From assembly GCF_012927085.1 (NCBI RefSeq), contig NZ_JABBFX010000003.1, positions 744,001 to 808,000 on the forward strand: 64,000 nucleotides of DNA, given 5' to 3'. Position numbers and translations under genes: made by a program. This stretch comes from Ramlibacter agri. Its GTDB lineage: Bacteria; Pseudomonadota; Gammaproteobacteria; Burkholderiales; Burkholderiaceae_C. Numbering within the stretch: position 1 is the first letter of the stretch; every line of letters starts with the position of its first letter. Below the pieces are notes generated by a model. That model was not told the DNA's origin. It ran no database searches and worked only from the letters and a program-made list of their open reading frames with translations. Of the stretch, positions 24,186 through 32,328 are shown one piece after another.

Positions 24186-24419
24186 ATGAGGCCTCATCTC
24201 ACGTTGGCCGTGCTGTTCCAGGCGGCCCTGGCTGCCTGCGGCGGCGGTGGCGGTGATCCGGGCGAATGCCTGCCCTGCAACAACGCCAGCAACCAGGCGC
24301 CTGCGCCGGCTCCCGGCAATGCCGCGACGCCAGCGCCGGCACCGGCGAGCACGCCGGCGCCCACTCCAGCGCCAGCGCCGCTGCCGATGACAGTGACGAA
24401 CCCGACGCAGGGCTACTAG
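24186..24419 (+). CDS. Small Pro/Ala-rich lipoprotein
   Basis: 77 residues. The ATG at 24186 is preceded by TGGAGG. A short signal ends in a lipobox (LAAC, Cys18 region), followed by GGGGGDPGECLPCNNAS and then a low-complexity Pro/Ala/Thr tail. It is predicted to be a lipid-anchored periplasmic or surface protein with an extended tail. No family recognised. Cys pairs (CLPC) could form a disulfide. Function unknown. Confidence 0.6.
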   Translation: MRPHLTLAVLFQAALAACGGGGGDPGECLPCNNASNQAPAPAPGNAATPAPAPASTPAPTPAPAPLPMTVTNPTQGY

Positions 24420-24431
24420 CAGCGAGCGCCG

Positions 24432-24459
24432 TTGACAGCGACGCTGGCGCTGTTACCCT
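24432..24459 (+). promoter_or_regulatory. Strong sigma70-like promoter, possibly giving a leaderless mRNA
   Basis: A consensus -35 TTGACA (24432-24437), a 16-base spacer and a -10-like TACCCT (24454-24459). The predicted start of transcription falls at about 24466, the A of the ATG of the next gene. No Shine-Dalgarno sequence is visible before that ATG. Confidence 0.5.
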
Positions 24460-24465
24460 CGACGC

Positions 24466-25143
24466 ATGCTTGCTTCCGAACCGGACCGGCTCGAGGCGGC
24501 GCTGCCTTCCCGCGAGGCCGAGGCCGCGCGCTACGCGCTGCTGCGGCGGCTGGCGCCTTCGATGCGCCACCACCTCGTCGTCAACCTCCAGCCCATTGGC
24601 ATGATCTACGAAGTCATGGATCGCCGGCTGCGCGCGGCGCAGCCGGACCTGGGCCACGTGCAGGAAAGCGCCGCCAAGATCAACAGCTTCGCCCGCGCGG
24701 CGCTGGCTTCCTGCATCGACGTGGTGGGCTGGCTCGCGCCCGACGACACCGCCAGCGTGGCGGTGGACGAATGCGCGCGCGAATGCGCCAGCCTGCTGGC
24801 CACCAGCCTCAGCTTCCGCGGCTTCGCGCTGCGCAACGAGGTCGGCGCGGTGGCGCGCAAGGTGCGGCGCTCTTCGCTGCGCGTGCTGCTGACCGGCTCG
24901 CTGGTCCATGCCTCCGACCACCTGAAGCCGCCCATGCAGATGGTGCTGGCGGGGCAGGAGGAGGACGGCGGCGTCTTGCTGAAGGTGTCGACGCGACCGA
25001 GCGAAGGCGACAAGGGCTTCGCCGGCGAACCGAACTACCGCCCGCTCACGTGGGGCGACCTGCAGGCGCTGGCGGCGGCAGAGGGCGCGGTGGTGCGGAA
25101 GGAAGGCGAGGTCCTCACCTTCCGCTTGCCTTGGGCGGAGTGA
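24466..25143 (+). CDS. Degenerate histidine-kinase-like protein
   Basis: 225 residues. Residues about 20-80 look like a dimerisation/phosphoacceptor helical hairpin (LLRRLAPSMRHHLVVNLQPIGMIYEV, then INSFARAALASCIDVVGWL). Residues about 90-220 keep the outline of an HATPase fold: an ECASLLATSL helix and a final LTWGDLQALAAAEGAVVRKEG...LTFRLP like the last strands of kinases. The N, G1 (DxGxG) and G2 boxes are missing. It is therefore likely a non-catalytic kinase relative, perhaps a phosphotransferase or regulator of the nearby hybrid kinases (inference). Its end overlaps the convergent ligD by 29 bases. Confidence 0.6.
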   Translation: MLASEPDRLEAALPSREAEAARYALLRRLAPSMRHHLVVNLQPIGMIYEVMDRRLRAAQPDLGHVQESAAKINSFARAALASCIDVVGWLAPDDTASVAVDECARECASLLATSLSFRGFALRNEVGAVARKVRRSSLRVLLTGSLVHASDHLKPPMQMVLAGQEEDGGVLLKVSTRPSEGDKGFAGEPNYRPLTWGDLQALAAAEGAVVRKEGEVLTFRLPWAE

Positions 25144-27697
25144 AGCCCAGCTTCTTCATCGCGGCCGCGAGCGCCGTGCGGCTCTTCTCGTAGTCGGCCC
25201 AGGGCGCGTTGCCGTCGGCCAGCCGCTCGTGCACGGTCAGGACCGTCCAGTGCGCGCCGCCCTTGAGCGACTTCAGTTCGTCCCAGCGCGCCGGCACCGA
25301 AATGCCCAGCCCCGGGCGGGCGCGCGCCGACCAGGCGCACACCGTGGTCGCGCCGTAGCCGTTGCGGAGATAGTCGATGAAGATGCGGCCGACGCGGTTG
25401 CTGGCGCCGCTCTTGGCGACGAAGCGGTCCGGCAGCGTGCGCGCGAGGTGGTCCACCACCGCCTTGGAAAAGTCCTTCACCGTGTCCCAGTCGAACTGCT
25501 TCTTCAGCGGCACGACCAGGTGCAGTCCCTTGCCGCCGCTGGTCTTGAGGAACACGGGCAGCGCCAGTTCCTGCAACAGCGTGCGGACCAGCATGGCGGC
25601 TTCCTGGATCTGCGCCCAGCTGACGCCTTCGCCGGGGTCGATGTCGAAGGTCATGCGATCGGGCCTGGCGATGGCAGGCACCGTGCCGTTCCAGGTGTGG
25701 ACTTCCACCACGTTCATCTGCGCGGCGGACAGCAGGCCTTCGGCGGCCTGCATCTTCACCATCGGCGGATGGCCCGGGAAGATGGCGGGATCGAGCTGTA
25801 CCACGCCGGCCATCTTGTAGCGGTCCAGGTGCTTCTGGAAGAACAGCTGGCCCTCGATGCCGTCGGGCGCGCGCACCATGGCCATGGGGCGGTCCTTCAG
25901 GTGCGGCATCATCAGCGGCGCCACCAGTGCGTAGTAGCGCACCAGCGCGATCTTGGTGGTGCCGGTCTGCGGGTCGACGATCCGATCCGGGTTGCTGATG
26001 CGCAGGTTGGCGGGCAGGGTGACGCTGGCGGTTTCCTGGGCGGCCGTCTTCTGCGCCGGGGCCTTGCGGGGCGCTTTTGCCGGCTTGTCAGGAGGCGCTT
26101 CGTGCAGCACCGGCTCCTCGCCCACGTCGTCCGCGGGCTTGTCGGTCCGCAGGCCGTGAAACACGGAGTGCCGCACCTTGCCGTCGCGCGTCCACTCGCC
26201 GAACGACACTTCGCAGACCAGTTCGGGGCGCACCCAGTGCGCCCCGCGCGGCAGGCCGGCACCGGCATCGAACGGGGATTTCCCCGCCGCCCGTCCATCG
26301 AGTTTCTGGCGCAGCTCGCGCAGCGTCTTCTCGTTGAAGCCCGTGCCGACGTTGCCCGCGTAGCGCAGCGTGCCGTCCTGCTCGTGCACGCCGAGCAGCA
26401 GCGAACCGATGCCGGTGCGCGCGCCCTGCGGGTCGGTCCAGCCGCCGATGACGAACTCCTGCCGCCGCGAGCACTTGAGCTTGATCCAGTCGCTGGAGCG
26501 CCGGCCCACGTAGGCCGAGTCGCGGCGCTTGCCGATGACGCCTTCCAGCCCGAGGCGGCAGGCGGAATCGAGTAGTTCCTTCGCCGGCACGTCGAACACC
26601 GCGCTGAAGCGCACGTTGGCGTGCGGCTTGCGTTCGACGATGCGCTGCAGCACCTCGCGCCGCTGCACCAGCGGCACGTCGCGCAGGTCGTGGCCGGCGC
26701 AGAAGGGCAGGTCGAACAGGTAGTAGGCGATCTTTTCGGTGCGCGTGCTGTCGAAGGCGCTTTGCAGCGCCTGGAAATCCGACGGCGTGTCGCGCCCCGG
26801 CATGATGATCTCGCCGTCATACCAGCCGTCCGGCAACTCCATGGCCTGCAGCGCCTTCACCAGCGCGGGCAGGCGCGCGGTCCAGTCGTTGCCGTTGCGG
26901 GTGACCAGCTGGATGCCGCCGGCCTCCGCGCGCGCGAGCATGCGGTAGCCGTCGAACTTGACCTCGAAGATCCAGTCGCCCGCGTCCCGTGGCGCCTGGT
27001 CCACCAGCACGGCGAGTTCGGGTTGCAGCTTGGCGGGCAAGGCCGCTTTCCGCGCGCCCGTTGGCGGGCCGTCGCGCGGCGCTTGCGGCGCGGGCGCGGA
27101 TGCCGCGGCCAGGCCGGGCAGGTTGACGGGGGGCGGCCGGTCGGCCAGGTCCTGCACGCTATCGGGCATCTCGTCGACCAGGCTGAATTCGCTGGCGGGG
27201 CGGGCGAAGGGATCGCGCTCCTTGATCAGGAGCCACGGGTCCTCGCGGCCGTTGCCGCGGCCCTTCATGCGCACCAGCGTCCAGTGGCCATGCATCTTGT
27301 GGCCGCGCATCTCGAACTTGAGCTTGCCGTCCCGGTAACCCTGGTGCGGGTCTTCCAGCGGGATCCAGCTGCCCTTGTCCCAGATGATCACCTTGCCGGC
27401 GCCGTAGTTGCCGGCGGGGATCTGGCCTTCGAAGCGGTTGTACGCGATGGGATGGTCCTCGGTGGGCATCGCCATGCGCTTGTCGTTGGGGTCGTAGCTG
27501 GGGCCCTTGGGCACGGCCCAGCTTTTCATCGTGCCTTCCAGCTCCAGCCGGAAGTCGTAGTGCAGCCGCGTGGCCCAGTGCTTCTGGATCACGAAGCTGC
27601 GCGCGCCCTCGTTCGCTTCGCCGCCCTCCGCCGGCTCCGGCGTGGCTTCGAAGTTGCGCTTCTGGCGATAGCGGGCAAGGGCGCTTTTGTCTGCCAT
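25115..27697 (-). CDS. ligD: ATP-dependent DNA ligase D (phosphoesterase-ligase-polymerase)
   Basis: 860 residues. Order: 3'-phosphoesterase (about 35-160; HWATRLHYDFRLELEG, MPTEDHPIAYNRFEGQIPAGNYG), ATP-dependent ligase (about 230-530; adenylated Lys247 in EVKFDGYRM) and archaeo-eukaryotic primase-like polymerase at the C-terminus (about 570-850; DIDPGEGVSWAQ, FLKTSGGKGLHL). LigD performs bacterial non-homologous end joining together with Ku. No ku gene is in the window. The ATG at 27697 gives the family's usual start (MADKSALARY...KRNF); an upstream in-frame ATG at 27718 is possible. It lies 51 bases downstream of the PA2169-family gene on the same strand. Confidence 0.95.
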   Translation of the reverse strand: MADKSALARYRQKRNFEATPEPAEGGEANEGARSFVIQKHWATRLHYDFRLELEGTMKSWAVPKGPSYDPNDKRMAMPTEDHPIAYNRFEGQIPAGNYGAGKVIIWDKGSWIPLEDPHQGYRDGKLKFEMRGHKMHGHWTLVRMKGRGNGREDPWLLIKERDPFARPASEFSLVDEMPDSVQDLADRPPPVNLPGLAAASAPAPQAPRDGPPTGARKAALPAKLQPELAVLVDQAPRDAGDWIFEVKFDGYRMLARAEAGGIQLVTRNGNDWTARLPALVKALQAMELPDGWYDGEIIMPGRDTPSDFQALQSAFDSTRTEKIAYYLFDLPFCAGHDLRDVPLVQRREVLQRIVERKPHANVRFSAVFDVPAKELLDSACRLGLEGVIGKRRDSAYVGRRSSDWIKLKCSRRQEFVIGGWTDPQGARTGIGSLLLGVHEQDGTLRYAGNVGTGFNEKTLRELRQKLDGRAAGKSPFDAGAGLPRGAHWVRPELVCEVSFGEWTRDGKVRHSVFHGLRTDKPADDVGEEPVLHEAPPDKPAKAPRKAPAQKTAAQETASVTLPANLRISNPDRIVDPQTGTTKIALVRYYALVAPLMMPHLKDRPMAMVRAPDGIEGQLFFQKHLDRYKMAGVVQLDPAIFPGHPPMVKMQAAEGLLSAAQMNVVEVHTWNGTVPAIARPDRMTFDIDPGEGVSWAQIQEAAMLVRTLLQELALPVFLKTSGGKGLHLVVPLKKQFDWDTVKDFSKAVVDHLARTLPDRFVAKSGASNRVGRIFIDYLRNGYGATTVCAWSARARPGLGISVPARWDELKSLKGGAHWTVLTVHERLADGNAPWADYEKSRTALAAAMKKLGFTPPKASGR

Positions 27698-27748
27698 CAG
27701 TGAACGGGCCGGGGCCATGAGGGCCCCGGCCTCGTCATTCTGCTACGG

Positions 27749-28768
27749 TCAGCTGGCCGCGCGGAACTGGTCGCGCAGCATCTTCACCTGGTCGTGGTTG
27801 CGCATCACGCCCTGGTACTGGCGGTCGACCACGCTGCGCACGTTGGCCGGCATGTCCTTCTGCAGGGCCTTCATGTAGCGCGACTTGGCGTTGTCCTCGC
27901 CGCGCTCGGCCTCTTCCAGCACCGCCTTGTCGTCGTAGGTGGTCAGCTTGGACTTGATGGACACCCAGCCGCGGTGCATGGCGCCCATGGCGCTGCCGCC
28001 GTCCTCGGGCGAGCCGCCGCTCTGGCGGATCAGGTCGTTCAGCTCCTGGGCGCCGCGGCGGCAGTCGTCCGCGCGCTGCAGGAAGGTGGACTTCAGGTCC
28101 TGGCGCTTGGCCTGGTCGGCGCATTCGCGGAAGCCGTACTCGCCGTCCTTGCAGCATTCGACCAGGTCCTTCAGCAGGTCGATGACGTCGCCGCGGTCGC
28201 CGTCGCCGTTGCCGGCGGTCTGCATCGCGCCGACCGCGCCGGCCACGCCGGTGGACGCGGCGGCGCCGGTGCCGCGGCCCGCTTCGTAGCTGCGGTACTG
28301 GTCGTCGGCGCGGGACCACGCGGCCTGCGAAGCGGGGCTGGCCCGCTGCCAGTCCAGCGAGGACTGGTCGCGGTTCGCTTCCCATTCGTCGGCCAGGCGC
28401 GGCTCGACGCTGGTCCACGGGTCTTCGTAGCGCTCGCGGCCCGAGAGGCCCAGGCGGTAGGCCGGGCCGTAGTCGTCATAGGTGCGGCCGGCCTCGTAGT
28501 AGGGCTCCTTGCTGTAGTTGTCGCGCCAGAAGGCTTCTTCCGCGGTGGGGTTCACGGCTTCGCCCGCAGCCTTGCCGGCGAGGCCGCCGACCACGGCGCC
28601 GACCACGCCGCCCACGGCGGCGCCGACGGGGCCGCCGATGGCGCCCGCAGCCGCGCCGGCCACGGCGCCGCCGGCGGCGCCGAGACCCGTGCCGATCGGG
28701 TGCGCGCCCGGTTCGCCGGTGATGGGATCCTGGTTCAGGTCGCGGTCTTCACGTTCTTCAGCAGCCAT
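27749..28768 (-). CDS. Glycine-zipper / PA2169-family four-helix-bundle protein
   Basis: 339 residues. Residues about 25-70 are a glycine-zipper segment (alternating G/A, e.g. GAAAGAIGGPVGAAVGG), probably membrane-inserting. The middle (70-180) is charged and rich in Tyr, Asp and Arg. Residues about 195-335 form the PA2169/DUF2383 helical bundle (VIDLLKDLVECCKDGEYGFRE, QRADDCRRGAQELNDLI, AMHRGWVSIKSKL). The ATG follows AAAGGAG. PA2169-like proteins are stress-associated with no settled function; the fusion with a glycine zipper suggests membrane attachment. It may share a transcript with ligD. Confidence 0.82.
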   Translation of the reverse strand: MAAEEREDRDLNQDPITGEPGAHPIGTGLGAAGGAVAGAAAGAIGGPVGAAVGGVVGAVVGGLAGKAAGEAVNPTAEEAFWRDNYSKEPYYEAGRTYDDYGPAYRLGLSGRERYEDPWTSVEPRLADEWEANRDQSSLDWQRASPASQAAWSRADDQYRSYEAGRGTGAAASTGVAGAVGAMQTAGNGDGDRGDVIDLLKDLVECCKDGEYGFRECADQAKRQDLKSTFLQRADDCRRGAQELNDLIRQSGGSPEDGGSAMGAMHRGWVSIKSKLTTYDDKAVLEEAERGEDNAKSRYMKALQKDMPANVRSVVDRQYQGVMRNHDQVKMLRDQFRAAS

Positions 28769-28989
28769 GTAGGTACTCCTTTGTCTGGTGTGGGGTGTGC
28801 GATTGCTCCCATGTTGGGCCGACGGCGCGCGCGACTCGTCGGAAGGGCACCCCGAGCGCGTGTAGGAATCGGCGGGCCGCGCCGGTTATGGGCGGCAGCA
28901 TGGCTGAGCGCACCGACTCGGACACGCTGCACCGTCCTACACCCCGGCCGAAGCCGCTTCAGGCACTCTGGCCAACGGGTGAAGCCCCT

Positions 28990-29469
28990 ATGAAATATTC
29001 ATTGCGCAAGACTCCTTCCCATCTGCTCCTCGCGTACAAGTACGGGGAATCCAACGGCAGCCTGCTCGGACGCAATCTCGTGCTGGACGCCGAAGGGAAC
29101 CTCCTGACCCTGGAGATCGACCTCTCGGCCAACCTGCTGGCGCGCAACAAGAGCTCGCCGTGGTACCTGGACGCGGTGGCGCTCTCGACCGACTACCACA
29201 AGCTCAAGTCGCTGCAGTGCCCGGACAACCTGGTGCGCACGCGGCTGATCCGCGCGTGGGAGGGCATCGCGGAGCCGAGGATGCGCATGCGGCTGATCCT
29301 GGCCCCGCGCGGCCGCTACCTCTACGAAGTGGCGCCGCATTCGCTGTTCATGGGCGGCATCCAGCTGGACGTCCAGGCCTTCCTGGAAGAAGAGTCGGAA
29401 ACCGCCGCTCCCGCCGACGCCCCGGTGCCCGAGGCCGAGGAAACCGATCCCCACAGGAAACACGCATGA
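28990..29469 (+). CDS. Hypothetical protein, first of a coupled pair
   Basis: 159 residues, starting at the ATG at 28990. It reads as an all-beta/alpha globular domain (SHLLLAYKYGESNGSLLGRN, LLTLEIDLSANLL, MRMRLILAPRGRYLYEVAPH) with an acidic, Ala/Pro-rich tail. There is no signal peptide or transmembrane segment. I do not recognise the family. The stop overlaps the ATG of the secreted protein gene (ATGA at 29466-29469), so the two are co-translated. The 221-base region upstream, shared with the divergent PA2169-family gene, contains a CCGTCCTAC box at 28932-28940. Confidence 0.7.
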   Translation: MKYSLRKTPSHLLLAYKYGESNGSLLGRNLVLDAEGNLLTLEIDLSANLLARNKSSPWYLDAVALSTDYHKLKSLQCPDNLVRTRLIRAWEGIAEPRMRMRLILAPRGRYLYEVAPHSLFMGGIQLDVQAFLEEESETAAPADAPVPEAEETDPHRKHA

Positions 29470-30329
29470 CCCGCAAGTCCCCCATCCGCTGGCTGGCCGC
29501 CCTGGGCGCCGCCTGCCTGCTCGCCTTGCCCGCGATGCAGGCCCAAGCCGACGCCGGCAGCCTGAAGGCGCGCTATGGCGAACTGCACGACGAGCTGAGC
29601 CACAACGCCTATGGCCGGCAGATGTACATCGATTCGAAGGAAGGTTCGAACGCGCTGCAGGGCGATGTCTATGCCGTGGTGGACCACCCGTTCGACCAGG
29701 TGAAGGGCGCGCTGCAGGACCCGAACGCCTGGTGCGACATCATGCTGCTGCCCTTCAACACCAAGTACTGCCATGCGAGCGGCAGCAACCTGGCGGTGCG
29801 CATCGGCCGCAAGTACAACCAGCCGGTGGAGCAGGCCTATCGCATCGACTTCAGCTTCCAGCCGGTGGCCGCGAGCAGCGATTACCTGGAGACCCGCCTG
29901 AACGCGGCCTCCGGGCCGGTGGGCACGCGCGACTACCGCATCAACCTGGAAGCCGTGCCGCTGGACAACGGCAAGACCTTCATGCACATGAGCTATGCCT
30001 ACGGCTACGGCGGCGCGAGCAAGATGGCGATGAGCCTGTACCTGAACACCGCCGGCGCCGACAAGGTGGGCTTCAGCCAGAGCAACGGGCAGTACACGGG
30101 CGGCGTGCGAGGCGCGATCGAGCGCAATGCCATGCGCTACTACCTGGCCATCGACTCCTACCTGGACACCATGAGCGCGCCCGAGGCGCAGCGGGTGGAC
30201 AAGCGCATCAACGCGTGGTTCTCGGCCGCCGAACGCTACCCGCGGCAACTGCACGAGATGGACCGCGGGACCTACGTGACGATGAAGCGGGCGGAGTACG
30301 ACCGGCAGCAGACGGCGGCGTTGAACTGA
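29466..30329 (+). CDS. Hypothetical secreted protein (START/SRPBCC-like)
   Basis: 287 residues. A signal peptide (WLAALGAACLLALPAMQAQA) is cleaved after about residue 28. The mature part contains GDVYAVVDHPFDQVKGALQDPNAWCDIMLL, a pattern like the first strand-helix of START/SRPBCC lipid-binding domains, and later SASGPVGTRDYRI-like and MHMSYAYGYGG segments. Two cysteines (in WCDIM and KYCHAS) could pair. Family assignment is tentative; lipid or small-hydrophobic binding in the periplasm is only a guess. It overlaps the preceding gene by four bases and is followed by a terminator at 30424. Confidence 0.72.
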   Translation: MTRKSPIRWLAALGAACLLALPAMQAQADAGSLKARYGELHDELSHNAYGRQMYIDSKEGSNALQGDVYAVVDHPFDQVKGALQDPNAWCDIMLLPFNTKYCHASGSNLAVRIGRKYNQPVEQAYRIDFSFQPVAASSDYLETRLNAASGPVGTRDYRINLEAVPLDNGKTFMHMSYAYGYGGASKMAMSLYLNTAGADKVGFSQSNGQYTGGVRGAIERNAMRYYLAIDSYLDTMSAPEAQRVDKRINAWFSAAERYPRQLHEMDRGTYVTMKRAEYDRQQTAALN

Positions 30330-30380
30330 CGTTGCATGGCGCCGCCACGGGCGGCGCACGCGACGTCATCCCGGCGGACA

Positions 30381-30410
30381 CTCGTCATCCCCGCGGAGGC
30401 GGGGACCCGG
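30381..30410 (+). repeat. Extragenic palindrome, copy A of an inverted pair
   Basis: CGTCATCCCCGCGGAGGCGGGGACC. Arms TCCCCGC (30388-30394) and GCGGGGA (30399-30405) around GGAG. A truncated half-copy (CGTCATCCCGGCGGACA) precedes it at 30364-30380. The partner copy lies in opposite orientation at 30995-31016. Confidence 0.8.
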
Positions 30411-30423
30411 GGCGTCCAGGAAT

Positions 30424-30444
30424 GCGGCCTGCGGGCCGCTTTTT
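30424..30444 (+). terminator. Rho-independent terminator
   Basis: GCGGCC (30424-30429), loop TGCG, GGCCGC (30434-30439), then TTTTT (30440-30444). It ends the 28990-30329 transcript and lies just before the acetyltransferase start. Confidence 0.85.
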
Positions 30445-30469
30445 CCTTGTCGGTGTATCGTCCGGCTTC

Positions 30470-30934
30470 ATGCACCTCCGCCTCGACGACCTCCGCGGCC
30501 CCGAGATTCGCGCCCTGCTCGAAGAGCACCTGCGCAACATGCGCGAGATCTCGCCGCCCGAGAGCGTGCACGCGCTGGACCTCGACGCGCTGCGGCGTCC
30601 GGGCATCAGCTTCTGGACGGCCTGGTCCGGCGCCGACCTGCTGGGTTGCGGCGCGCTGAAGGAGCTGGACGCCACGCACGGCGAGGTCAAGTCCATGCGG
30701 ACCGCGATGGCCCATCGCAACAAGGGCGTGGCCCGCGCGATCCTGGAACGTGTCATGCAGGAAGCGCGTGCGCGTTCCTATGGACGCTTGAGCCTGGAGA
30801 CCGGATCGCAGGTGGAGTTCCAGCCGGCGCGGCGCCTGTACGAAAGCTTCGGCTTCACCTACTGCCCGCCTTTCGGCGACTACCAGGAAGACCCGCACAG
30901 TGTGTTCATGACGCGTTCGATCGGCCGCGCATGA
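30470..30934 (+). CDS. GNAT-family N-acetyltransferase
   Basis: 154 residues. The GNAT core is clear: FWTAWSGADLLGCGALKEL, GEVKSMRTAMAHRNKGVARAILERVMQEA (acetyl-CoA pyrophosphate loop with the R/Q-x2-G-x-G/A pattern relaxed to HRNKGVA), YGRLSLETGSQVEFQPARRLYESFGF and the final PHSVFMTR. Substrate unknown; this subgroup includes small-molecule acetyltransferases. The start ATG is 25 bases after a terminator, so it has its own promoter or weak read-through. The gene is bracketed by an inverted pair of repeat-plus-terminator units. Confidence 0.9.
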   Translation: MHLRLDDLRGPEIRALLEEHLRNMREISPPESVHALDLDALRRPGISFWTAWSGADLLGCGALKELDATHGEVKSMRTAMAHRNKGVARAILERVMQEARARSYGRLSLETGSQVEFQPARRLYESFGFTYCPPFGDYQEDPHSVFMTRSIGRA

Positions 30935-30960
30935 CGGGTTTCCACCGCGCCAAAAGAAAA

Positions 30961-30979
30961 GCGGCCCGCAGGCCGCTTT
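30961..30979. terminator. Bidirectional terminator between the GNAT gene and metK
   Basis: GCGGCC (30961-30966), CGCA, GGCCGC (30971-30976) with TTT on the + side. On the minus strand the stem is followed by TTTTCTTTT, a strong terminator for metK. The stem-loop is the same sequence as the one at 30424, in opposite orientation. Confidence 0.85.
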
Positions 30980-30994
30980 CCCGAATGCCCTGGG

Positions 30995-31016
30995 CCCCCG
31001 CCTGCGCGGGGGTGAC
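30995..31016 (-). repeat. Extragenic palindrome, copy B of an inverted pair
   Basis: On the minus strand CGTCACCCCCGCGCAGGCGGGGG. Arms CCCCCGC (30995-31001) and GCGGGGG (31006-31012). Same family as the copy at 30381, opposite orientation, again followed (in its own direction) by a GCGGCC-type terminator. Confidence 0.8.
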
Positions 31017-31021
31017 GAGGG

Positions 31022-32206
31022 TTACTTCAGGCCCGCCGCCGCGCGCAGCGCGGCGGCCTTGTCCGTGCGCTCCCACGAGAACTCCGGCTCCTCGCGGCCG
31101 AAGTGGCCGTAGGCGGCGGTCTTTTCGTAGATGGGGCGCAGCAGGTCCAGCATCTGGATGATGCCCTTCGGACGCAGGTCGAAGTGGTCGTGGATCAGCG
31201 AGGCGATCTGGTCGTCGGGGATGACGCCCGTGCCTTCGGTGTAGACGGTCACGTTCATCGGCTTGGCCACGCCAATGGCGTACGCCACCTGGATCTGGCA
31301 CTGGCGCGCCAGGCCGGCGGCCACCACGTTCTTGGCGACGTAGCGCGCGGCGTAGGCAGCCGAGCGGTCCACCTTGGACGGGTCCTTGCCCGAGAACGCG
31401 CCGCCACCGTGCGGGCAGGCGCCGCCGTAGGTGTCGACGATGATCTTGCGGCCGGTCAGGCCGCAATCGCCCTGCGGGCCGCCGATGACGAAGCGGCCGG
31501 TCGGGTTGATCAGGTAGCGGGTTTCCTTCAGCCACTCCTTGGGCAGGACCGGCTTGATGATTTCCTCGATGATGGCCTCGTTGAAGCTGGCCTTCATCTT
31601 GGTGGGCGTCTCGCTCTGGTCGGGCGCGTGCTGCGTGGACAGCACCACCGTGTCGATGCTGTGCGGCTTGCCGTCGACATAGCGCATCGTCACCTGGGAC
31701 TTGGCGTCCGGGCGCAGGAAGGGCAGGCGGCCGTCCTTGCGCAACTGCGCCTGGCGCTCCACCAGGCGGTGGGCGTAGTAGATCGGCGCGGGCATCAGCA
31801 CCGGCGTCTCGTCGCAGGCGTAGCCGAACATCAGGCCCTGGTCGCCGGCGCCGGTGTTCAGGTGGTCGTCGGACGCGTGGTCCACGCCCTGGGCGATGTC
31901 GTTGGACTGCTTGTCGTAGCAGACCATCACCGCGCAGCCCTTGTAGTCGATGCCGTAATCGGTGTTGTCGTAGCCGATGCGCTTGATCGTGTCGCGCGCG
32001 ACCTGGATGTAGTCGACGTGGGCGTTGGTGGTGATCTCGCCGGCCAGGACGACCAGGCCGGTGTTGGTCAGCGTCTCGGCGGCCACGCGGCTGCGCGGAT
32101 CCTGCTTGAAGATCGCGTCCAGGATCGCGTCGGAGATCTGGTCCGCCACCTTGTCGGGGTGGCCTTCGGACACGGATTCGGACGTGAAGAGGAAGTCGTT
32201 CGCCAT
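31022..32206 (-). CDS. metK: S-adenosylmethionine synthetase
   Basis: 394 residues, full length. It makes S-adenosylmethionine from methionine and ATP. Signatures: [24 protein letters not shown] (N-terminal ATP/methionine site), [16 protein letters not shown] and [19 protein letters not shown] near residue 265. The ATG is preceded by CGGAG at 9-base spacing. The 5' leader contains a structure resembling the SAM-II riboswitch, so expression is probably repressed by its own product. A strong terminator lies downstream. Confidence 0.98.
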   Translation of the reverse strand: MANDFLFTSESVSEGHPDKVADQISDAILDAIFKQDPRSRVAAETLTNTGLVVLAGEITTNAHVDYIQVARDTIKRIGYDNTDYGIDYKGCAVMVCYDKQSNDIAQGVDHASDDHLNTGAGDQGLMFGYACDETPVLMPAPIYYAHRLVERQAQLRKDGRLPFLRPDAKSQVTMRYVDGKPHSIDTVVLSTQHAPDQSETPTKMKASFNEAIIEEIIKPVLPKEWLKETRYLINPTGRFVIGGPQGDCGLTGRKIIVDTYGGACPHGGGAFSGKDPSKVDRSAAYAARYVAKNVVAAGLARQCQIQVAYAIGVAKPMNVTVYTEGTGVIPDDQIASLIHDHFDLRPKGIIQMLDLLRPIYEKTAAYGHFGREEPEFSWERTDKAAALRAAAGLK

Positions 32207-32267
32207 TTGAATAAACTCCGTTGTTGCTACAGAAGGCGCGTTGCCTTGTGCCGGAGCTTGGGGCGAA

Positions 32268-32325
32268 CGCTTTAGCAGCTTTGTTTAACGTCGCCCTGCA
32301 AGTAGTTCAATAACTCGGCGACGTC
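32268..32325 (-). ncRNA. Probable SAM-II-type riboswitch in the metK leader
   Basis: Read on the minus strand. A perfect 8-bp stem ACGTCGCC (32324-32317) / GGCGACGT (32295-32288) encloses a 21-base loop that begins GAGTT and ends TTGCAG, followed by TTAAACAAAGC and GCTAAAG (32276-32270). The stem, the loop ending TTGCA and the downstream TAAACAA...GCTAAAG reproduce, from memory of the family, the hallmarks of the SAM-II pseudoknot known mainly from alphaproteobacterial met genes. A CTCCG at 32256-32252 could pair with the CGGAG Shine-Dalgarno (32220-32216), offering a translational off-state. Class assignment is by eye only. Confidence 0.68.
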
Positions 32326-32328
32326 CCG

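Noticed and set aside
23255..24187. Long minus-strand frame joining the 63-residue protein to sequence opposite and beyond the DUF4142 gene
   Set aside because: Only the last 64 codons lie outside the DUF4142 gene; the rest is an out-of-frame shadow of it.
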